A DNA stretch of 5,889 nt from an uncultured Bacteroidia bacterium (GTDB lineage: Bacteria; Bacteroidota; Bacteroidia; Bacteroidales; UBA932). Made by a program: the position numbers and the translations under genes. Below the pieces are notes generated by a model. It had not been told where the DNA came from. It made no database searches and was given only the letters and a program-made list of their open reading frames with translations. This document shows positions 1-4,737 of this stretch, piece by piece. The stretch covers positions 1-5,889 of the forward strand of contig CACXHG010000025.1 of NCBI GenBank assembly GCA_902767355.1, given 5' to 3'. The first letter of the stretch is position 1; each line of letters opens with the position of its first letter.

Positions 1-1263
1 AATATCGATGCGGCCGCACAGGCGGGTCGCCTCGTCGCCCTTGAGGGCAAGGAGCGTGCTCCACGCGGCTTCTTCCACTATCTTTTCTGGCTGGACCCCG
101 GTGATGACCGCCAGGGCATAGGCGTGCATGAGTTCCACCGAGCCGTCGCCACTGGCCCCCACGCTGCTGGCGCCGTCGTTGACGGTGACATTGTCCACAA
201 AGCGGATGCCGTCGTCTTTAGAGGCGTCTTCGGTGACCCACGACGAGCCGGCAAAGGCGGCGTTGGAGAGCACTCCGCTCTCGATCTGTTCCAGCAGCTG
301 CCGCATGCCGGAGCGGCGGCGGGGCGCTTCGCTGTACATGACACCGCGCACGAGGTCGATGGTGCCCTCGCTGCCGAGTATCTGCTCTCCCATGCCGAAG
401 TGCTTGTTGGAGATGATGCTCTCGAAGGTCATGTTCACCCCGTTGGGATACTGATATACAGTGGCCACATTGTCGAACACTTCGCGGCCGTCTTTCCAGA
501 ACATGAGGCTGCCGCTGCCGTTCACAAAAGCCGGGCGGAGGTCGTTCATCGCCCAGGAGCCGTTCTGAAGCTGATGGCAGGCCAGCTCCGTCATAAGACC
601 GCGGGAAGTGGCGTTGTAGAGGCGCCAGTTGATTCGCCTTTCCTCGGCGGGATCGTCCACCGGCCGCCGCCAGTCGTTGTTGCGGTACCAGTAGTTGCGC
701 ACTCCCACCACCTGGCCTATGGCTCCGCCGCGCACAAGCTCCATGGCCTTGACGTACTTGGGGTCGTAGAGCCGCTGCTGACCCACCATGAGTATGCGGC
801 CGGAGGCCTTCCAGGCGCGGTACATTTCCAGAAGCTCTTCCGGCGACCAGGCCAGGGCCTTCTCGCAGAAGACGTGCTTGCCGGCATCGAAGGCGGCCAG
901 CGTCATGGGCACATGCATGCTCAGCGGCGTGCAGATAATCACGCCGTCTATCTGACTGTCGTCCAGAAGCGCGCGGTAGTCGCTGTAGAGCTTTGCAGAG
1001 GGGCACATCTCGGCGGCTTTTTCCAGATGGGGCTTATAGTCGTCGCACAGGGCCACGATTTGCACCAGCTCGTCTTCCAGCATATTGACCAGATGGAAGC
1101 GGCCGCGGCTGCCGGTGCCGACAATGGCCAGACGGGCCTTGCCGCCGGCGGCCTCTTTATGCCGCTCGGGGGTGCAGCCCTTCAGCCAGGGGAACATGGT
1201 CGCCCCTGCCGCCAGCAGGCCTAAACTGGAAAGGAAATCTTTTCTGGATATCTTGTCGCTCAT
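1..1263 (-). CDS. Gfo/Idh/MocA family oxidoreductase, export-like N-terminus, 3' end cut by window edge
   Basis: The frame is open from an ATG at 1263 to base 1 with no stop, giving 421 residues. It is a predicted NAD(P)-dependent sugar oxidoreductase. Seen directly: an N-terminus with SRKDFL (residues 6-11) and a hydrophobic stretch to about 27; a Rossmann motif G49-T-G51-S-R-G54; LCDD (72-75) at the nucleotide-ribose position; CTP (111-113); and CEKA (133-136), where the usual EKP lysine is K135. The second domain has TELACHQ (225-231), with H230 at the place of the family's conserved active-site histidine. The start is set by the ATGA overlap with the upstream apbE-like gene, which implies translational coupling. 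The arginine pair is RK rather than RR, and Cys30 follows LKG like a poor lipobox, so Tat export or lipidation is uncertain. Family members usually end soon after this point, so probably only a few residues are missing. The family is secure; the substrate is unknown. Confidence 0.93.
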   Translation of the reverse strand, partial: MSDKISRKDFLSSLGLLAAGATMFPWLKGCTPERHKEAAGGKARLAIVGTGSRGRFHLVNMLEDELVQIVALCDDYKPHLEKAAEMCPSAKLYSDYRALLDDSQIDGVIICTPLSMHVPMTLAAFDAGKHVFCEKALAWSPEELLEMYRAWKASGRILMVGQQRLYDPKYVKAMELVRGGAIGQVVGVRNYWYRNNDWRRPVDDPAEERRINWRLYNATSRGLMTELACHQLQNGSWAMNDLRPAFVNGSGSLMFWKDGREVFDNVATVYQYPNGVNMTFESIISNKHFGMGEQILGSEGTIDLVRGVMYSEAPRRRSGMRQLLEQIESGVLSNAAFAGSSWVTEDASKDDGIRFVDNVTVNDGASSVGASGDGSVELMHAYALAVITGVQPEKIVEEAAWSTLLALKGDEATRLCGRIDI

Positions 1264-2126
1264 AAGCTGTAAACTCTTGCGCCGCCAGAAGCCAGCGGCA
1301 TTAAATCCCACGCATTGTAGCCTTCAAACGAGGCCAGTATTTCTTTTCTGTCGCCGTCCGGGGCAAGCCAGAGGGCCGTGGAGAGCACCTCGGTCACCAG
1401 CGGCGACGCCCCGCACACGGCCACCATAGCGTCTTTGGAGACGATGTTGCCGGTCTTGGGGTCTATTATATGCCCGCGGCCGGAAGGGTCCTTGCCCGAA
1501 ACCGACAGCGAGCTGTTTTGCAGATAATAAGTGTCCACAGGGCGCTCCGGATAGTAGGGATGCGCCACCGACACCGGCCATTTGCCGCCCAGCGGATGCA
1601 GGCCAATCGCCGCCGTGGAACTGCCGCCAAAAGATATAAGCGCCGAATCCGTGGCGCTGGCGACCAGTTTGGCAGCCTTTTCCAGCACGAAGCCCTTGGC
1701 TATGCCGCCCAAATCCAGCCTTATGCCTTCCGAGCAGAAGCGCACGGTGTGATTTCCGGCATCCAGTTCCAGCTCCCTGTCATTCAGCCGCGAGGCCGTA
1801 TTGGCGCTTATGTCGAACCAGCCGAGGGTGCTGCGGCGGAAAGTCTCGCACAGCTCCAGCAGCATGAACAGCTCCTCACCCACCTCAACCGGTCCGGCGG
1901 CCGCGCTGCGGTTGACAAGGGCCAGCTGGCTTGTGGAAGAGTAGCGGTTGTAGTCACGGTCCGCGGCCTCCACCATCTCCCAGACCCCGTCGCAGAGGGT
2001 GCGGGCGCTGTCCTCCTTCATATTCGGCAGCAGAATCTCGCACTGCGTGTGCATGGCATGGCAGAGCGAATAAGCAACGGGAATATCCTTGTTGCGGGTG
2101 CTGTATATGAATTCTGACCGGCCCAT
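1260..2126 (-). CDS. apbE: ApbE-like FAD:protein FMN transferase, divergent and apparently cytoplasmic
   Basis: This 288-residue protein has the ApbE fold signature. Known members transfer FMN from FAD to a Ser/Thr of a target protein, using Mg. Seen: MHTQCEILL (25-33); NRYSSTSQLALVN (60-72), the usual 'Y..dSel..lN' region; WFDIS (103-107); DLGGIAKGF (138-146), the family hallmark; SFGGSS (165-170) in place of the common GGD-type segment; SVSG (208-211); HIIDPKTG (219-226); and TEVLSTA (245-251), aligned with the Mg-binding A-D-A-x-A-T-A segment, so the usual Asp is Glu246. There is no signal peptide or lipobox, whereas many ApbE proteins are exported lipoproteins. The start lies 6 bases after the stop of the 77-residue gene; a GAGG overlaps that stop, only 4 bases before the ATG. 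The stop overlaps the start of the next gene in ATGA. Membership of the family is clear. Retained activity and the target protein are not known. Confidence 0.88.
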   Translation of the reverse strand: MGRSEFIYSTRNKDIPVAYSLCHAMHTQCEILLPNMKEDSARTLCDGVWEMVEAADRDYNRYSSTSQLALVNRSAAAGPVEVGEELFMLLELCETFRRSTLGWFDISANTASRLNDRELELDAGNHTVRFCSEGIRLDLGGIAKGFVLEKAAKLVASATDSALISFGGSSTAAIGLHPLGGKWPVSVAHPYYPERPVDTYYLQNSSLSVSGKDPSGRGHIIDPKTGNIVSKDAMVAVCGASPLVTEVLSTALWLAPDGDRKEILASFEGYNAWDLMPLASGGARVYSL

Positions 2127-2132
2127 GATGCC

Positions 2133-2366
2133 TCAGCGGCGGAAAAGCTTTTTAAGCAGATGATATACAAGCCGCAGCAGCGTCCAGACCAGATAAAGTA
2201 TCAGCGTCAGGGACAGGGTGTAGCCTATCTGGGTAAACACCTCATAGAAAGGCGTGTGGAACTTGATGATGCTGAAGATGTTCACTGCCACGGCAATGCA
2301 AAAGCAGACCAGAGCCGAAATCAGCTCGGTCCGCTTTCTGGAGGCCGTGATGATGCTGTCCTTCAT
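2133..2366 (-). CDS. Small two-helix membrane protein of unknown function
   Basis: I do not recognise a named family. The 77-residue product has a short polar N-terminus containing DSIITAS (3-9) and the basic cluster RKR (10-12). Two hydrophobic segments follow, at roughly 14-36 and 44-68, and the protein ends in a basic tail (KKLFRR, 72-77). Positive charges at both ends favour both termini inside with a short external loop (about 37-43, including HTP). It is supported as a real gene by a good Shine-Dalgarno sequence in the end of the DUF1080 gene, by its 3-base gap upstream and 6-base gap downstream, and by a composition typical of an inner-membrane protein. Its position directly before the ApbE-like gene suggests a membrane partner or flavin carrier, but this is inference. 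It could equally be a membrane anchor or assembly factor for the exported enzymes. Confidence 0.8.
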   Translation of the reverse strand: MKDSIITASRKRTELISALVCFCIAVAVNIFSIIKFHTPFYEVFTQIGYTLSLTLILYLVWTLLRLVYHLLKKLFRR

Positions 2367-2369
2367 CGG

Positions 2370-3197
2370 CTACAGCTCCTTGATTTTGATATTCTTGTAG
2401 AACACCTGGTTGCCGTGGTCCTGGAGCAGGATGTAGCCTTCTTCCATATTGCCGAAATTGGGCCAGTCGCGGTATTTGCTGTAATCGACCAGCGCGTCCC
2501 ACATCTGGCTGCCGCGCTCGTATTCCACGGCCTTTTCGCCATCCAGCCAGTGCTCCACGTGCTTGCCGTCCACCACAATCATCGCGGTGTGCCAGCCGAA
2601 CTTGTCGCTCAGCGGAGCATGCCTGGAGGGTATCAGGTCGTAGAGCGAGGCCAGGGTGCGGTTGCCGTTCACGCCCAGCTTGGCGTCGGGGTGATTGTCG
2701 TCGTCCAGAATCTGGAACTCGCAGCCTATGGCGCTGCCGGGGCCGGTATTCATAAACGGATCCACAAAATATTTGATGCCGCTGTTGGCGCCTTCGGTGA
2801 GCTTGAAATCCACCTTGAGGATAAAGTTCTTATACTTCCTGGTGGTGATGATGTCGCCGCCGTTGGTGCTCTCGCTGCCGTCGCCGGCAAACACATAGAG
2901 CAGGCCGTCTTCGCTTATGCCCCAGCCGCCCTCGGGGAATTTACCCATATTGGCGGGGCGGGCGCTCTGCCAGCCTTCGGTGGTTTTGCCGTCGAAAAGC
3001 AGCTTCCAGCCGTCGGCGGCTTCGGCCTCGGTGAGGGTGTTGGGCTGCGCCGCGGCTTCAATGGCGGCGTACTTGCCCCAGTCGGGCTTCTGGCACTCCT
3101 GTGCGCAGCAATCACCGGCTTTTTTATCCTTGGGGCAGTTGCAGGAGGCGGCAACCATTGCCACTGCAGCGATTGCCAGTAATACGCTTCTCTTCAT
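2370..3197 (-). CDS. DUF1080 (3-keto-disaccharide hydrolase domain) lipoprotein
   Basis: This 275-residue protein begins with a lipoprotein signal: Lys2-Arg3, a hydrophobic core to about 16, then AAS-C19, so the mature protein is probably anchored through Cys19. A cysteine-rich stretch follows (C19, C21, C30, C31, C35). From about residue 63 it is a single DUF1080 domain, a concanavalin-like beta-sandwich. Seen: GWKLLFDGKTTEGW (63-76), WGISEDGLL (92-100), ANSGIKYFV (137-145), CEFQILDDDNHPDAK (159-173), LYDLIP (185-190), HVEHWLDG (213-220) and ILLQDHGNQVFYKNIKIKEL (256-275). Known members cleave glycosides whose sugar has been oxidised to the 3-keto form, so it should act after a Gfo/Idh/MocA dehydrogenase; one is encoded 6 bases upstream. 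The start gives a proper signal peptide and coupling with the upstream stop, though no clear Shine-Dalgarno is present. The length is usual for a one-domain member. The actual glycoside is not determined. Confidence 0.95.
   Translation of the reverse strand: MKRSVLLAIAAVAMVAASCNCPKDKKAGDCCAQECQKPDWGKYAAIEAAAQPNTLTEAEAADGWKLLFDGKTTEGWQSARPANMGKFPEGGWGISEDGLLYVFAGDGSESTNGGDIITTRKYKNFILKVDFKLTEGANSGIKYFVDPFMNTGPGSAIGCEFQILDDDNHPDAKLGVNGNRTLASLYDLIPSRHAPLSDKFGWHTAMIVVDGKHVEHWLDGEKAVEYERGSQMWDALVDYSKYRDWPNFGNMEEGYILLQDHGNQVFYKNIKIKEL
2376..2381 (-). promoter_or_regulatory. Shine-Dalgarno AAGGAG for the 77-residue gene
   Basis: On the minus strand AAGGAG lies 9 bases before the ATG at 2366, inside the last sense codons (Lys-Glu-Leu) of the DUF1080 gene and just ahead of its TAG stop. 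It is the strongest ribosome-binding site in the operon, which supports this small gene being translated and helps fix its start. Confidence 0.65.
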
Positions 3198-3203
3198 GGC
3201 AGC

Positions 3204-4655
3204 TTACATTTTATAATATTCGTCCCAACCCTTGCGCGGCAGGCGGTCGGCCAGCAGGCTGTTGGCAAACGGGTCGTTCAGGATGGTGTTTGTAACTTTG
3301 TCGAAGGTGAGCTTGCGGCCGGTGCGGATGGCTATGATACCCAGGCAGAAAGTCTGGCACATAGGGCCGAAAATCTCGAACGGGCTGCGGGTCTTCTCCT
3401 CGCCCTTGACAGCCTTCAGGAAGTTGGCGAAGTGGTTGGAGGGCGACGCCGGAACCTCGGGCAGGTAGGGTGCCATCTCGGCGGCCTTCTCCTCGGGGAT
3501 GATTTCAAGGGTAGAAGCGTGGCTGCCGCCCTTGAAAGTGAGCTCCTTGGAATAGATAACCTTGCCGGGGCTCAGCGAAGACGGAGTGAAGGTGCCGTCC
3601 ATATTGGTCTTGGGCACGTCCACAGAATCGTTGGTGGTTTTGCCGTAGCCGGCGGGCAGCGTCGGGAAGTTGTTCTCGCCGTCGTACCAGGTCATCTCTA
3701 CCGGAGGCATGTTGCCGCGGCTTGCGAACTGGAAGCGCAGGGTGGTCTCCTTGGGGAAGAAGAAGTCGTTGCCGTCGGTAATCTTCACGGGGTCAATCTC
3801 GTAGGGCAGGCCCAGCTGCAGGAACTCGTGGCAGGTATCCACGATGTGCGCACCCCAGTCGCCCAGAGCGCCCAGGCCAAAGTCGAACCAGCCGCGCCAG
3901 TTGCCGGGATGATACTTGCCGTTGAAGTCGTGCCAGCTGGAAGTGGTCAGCCAGGTGTCCCAGTCCATGCCCTCGGGCACGGGCTCTGCCTCGGGGAATC
4001 GGGTGATGGCCGGGTCGTAGGGGTACCAGCGGCGCCAGCTATTGAAGTGCGCGTCTATCTTATATACATCTTTGATGATGCCGGCTTCCTGCCAGGCCTT
4101 GAACTGGAAATAGTTGGCCTCGGAGTGGCCCTGGTTGCCCACCTGGGTCACCAGGTTTGGATGGCGGCGGGCGGAGTCCATCATCAGCTGGCACTCATAG
4201 AAGGTGCGGGCCATGGGTTTCTCCACATAAACGTGCTTGCCCTGGTTCAAGGCGAGCATTGCCACGGGGAAGTGCGCAAAGTCCGGAATGGCTATGCAAA
4301 CGGCCTCGAACTGGCTGCCGTACTCGTCGAAGAGCTTGCGGAAGTCGGTGAACAGCTTGGCATTGGGGTGCTCTGCTATGGTCATCTGGCTCTCGGCGCT
4401 CTTGGGATCCACATCGCACAGGGCCACGAATTCGCACAGGCCGGTACGGTCAAAGTCCTGGATGATCTGACGGCCGCGGTTGGCTATGCCTATGGCTGCC
4501 ATCTTGACCTTTTCGGGCTTGGGAGCCGGCTGGTTTTTCTGCTTTTTGCGGGGATCGGCAGCTTCCACTGCGCCAAGGCCCTGGGTAGCTGCAATCACGC
4601 CGGCGGCGCTGGCCGCTCCGACTTTGATAAACTTGCGTCTTGAAATATTGCTCAT
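3204..4655 (-). CDS. Tat-exported Gfo/Idh/MocA family oxidoreductase
   Basis: This 483-residue protein is a predicted NAD(P)-dependent sugar oxidoreductase. It starts with a twin-arginine signal, SRRKFIK (5-11), then an Ala/Gly-rich hydrophobic core to about 30 and Ala residues near 31-33 suited to cleavage. A basic, Pro-rich linker follows (34-50). The Rossmann domain has GIANRG (56-61; the middle Gly of GxGxxG is Ala), LCDVD (79-83), IAIPDFAH (121-128) and VEKPMA (144-149) with the conserved Lys146. The C-terminal alpha/beta domain has SWRRWYPYDP (206-215), WRGWFDFGLGALGDWGAH (253-270) with H270 at the catalytic His position, and a typical C-terminal helix region (LGIIAIRTGRKL). This large, Trp-rich C-terminal domain is the one common in exported Bacteroidota and Planctomycetota members. 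It is first in the tightly spaced unit, behind the AT-rich promoter region, and precedes the DUF1080 gene by 6 bases. Its likely role is oxidising (often at C3) or re-reducing a glycoside; the substrate is unknown. Confidence 0.95.
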   Translation of the reverse strand: MSNISRRKFIKVGAASAAGVIAATQGLGAVEAADPRKKQKNQPAPKPEKVKMAAIGIANRGRQIIQDFDRTGLCEFVALCDVDPKSAESQMTIAEHPNAKLFTDFRKLFDEYGSQFEAVCIAIPDFAHFPVAMLALNQGKHVYVEKPMARTFYECQLMMDSARRHPNLVTQVGNQGHSEANYFQFKAWQEAGIIKDVYKIDAHFNSWRRWYPYDPAITRFPEAEPVPEGMDWDTWLTTSSWHDFNGKYHPGNWRGWFDFGLGALGDWGAHIVDTCHEFLQLGLPYEIDPVKITDGNDFFFPKETTLRFQFASRGNMPPVEMTWYDGENNFPTLPAGYGKTTNDSVDVPKTNMDGTFTPSSLSPGKVIYSKELTFKGGSHASTLEIIPEEKAAEMAPYLPEVPASPSNHFANFLKAVKGEEKTRSPFEIFGPMCQTFCLGIIAIRTGRKLTFDKVTNTILNDPFANSLLADRLPRKGWDEYYKM

Positions 4656-4662
4656 ACGTATG

Positions 4663-4667
4663 CCTTT
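4663..4667 (-). promoter_or_regulatory. Weak ribosome-binding site AAAGG for the first oxidoreductase gene
   Basis: AAAGG on the minus strand is 7 bases before the ATG at 4655, within an A/T-rich leader. The spacing is right and it supports this start, but the match to a Shine-Dalgarno is short. Bacteroidota often initiate from A-rich leaders without one. Confidence 0.4.
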
Positions 4668-4704
4668 ATATTTTTGTTGATTATTGGCGAAATTACCGTA
4701 GGAG

Positions 4705-4736
4705 CAAATTTCAAAATTTTATGGCAAAAATGCAAA
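4705..4736 (-). promoter_or_regulatory. Candidate Bacteroidota-type promoter for the oxidoreductase operon
   Basis: The minus strand carries TTTG (4736-4733), a 20-base spacer, then GAAATTTG (4712-4705). Known Bacteroidota primary-sigma promoters have TTTG near -33 and TAnnTTTG near -7 with about 19-21 bases between, so this differs at one position of the -7 box. Transcription would start near 4698, leaving a leader of roughly 40 bases. The site lies in the window's only substantial non-coding gap (4656-4737), which is far more AT-rich than the genes. The -33 element begins right after the stop of the upstream glycosidase gene. I see no GC-rich hairpin with a U-tract here, so read-through from upstream remains possible. 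Confidence 0.5.
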
Positions 4737-4737
4737 C

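Larger units (their letters stand above)
1..4655 (-). other. Predicted five-gene operon: oxidoreductase, DUF1080, small membrane protein, ApbE-like, oxidoreductase
   Basis: Five co-directional genes follow one another with gaps of 6, 3 and 6 bases and a final 4-base ATGA overlap. No gap is long enough for an internal promoter or terminator outside coding sequence. The spacing implies co-transcription from the AT-rich region at 4656-4737 and translational coupling. The unit continues past the left edge, so further members may exist. The whole glycosidase-to-oxidoreductase stretch could also form one longer transcript. Confidence 0.75.

Noticed and set aside
121..180. D-G-A-S-S-V-G-A-S in the second oxidoreductase as an ApbE flavinylation site
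   Set aside because: The Asp is eight residues before the last Ser rather than six, so it does not fit the D-x-x-[S/T]-G-A-[S/T] pattern, and the protein is expected to use NAD(P) rather than flavin.
218..1006. A 262-codon minus-strand open frame inside the left-hand oxidoreductase gene
   Set aside because: The overlapping frame, open from 1263 to the edge, has clear Gfo/Idh/MocA motifs and couples to the upstream gene. This one is Arg-rich with no motif, typical of a shifted frame in GC-rich coding DNA.
2143..2152. Palindrome AAAAGCTTTT as an operator or hairpin
   Set aside because: It is within codons for the Lys/Leu/Phe-rich tail of the membrane protein, is short, and occurs once, so chance in coding sequence explains it.
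3432..4643. A 403-codon open frame on the plus strand, with similar ones at 124-1224, 1470-2117, 2160-3182 and 4990-5835
   Set aside because: Each lies in exact codon register opposite a well-supported minus-strand gene, so it only reflects the rarity of TTA, CTA and TCA codons. The translations show no domain motif and are low-complexity in Ala, Gly, Val and His.
4705..4736. Rho-independent terminator after the glycosidase gene
   Set aside because: The gap has short A/T-rich inverted repeats such as GCA-AAAA-TGC, but no stable GC-rich stem followed by a U-tract.
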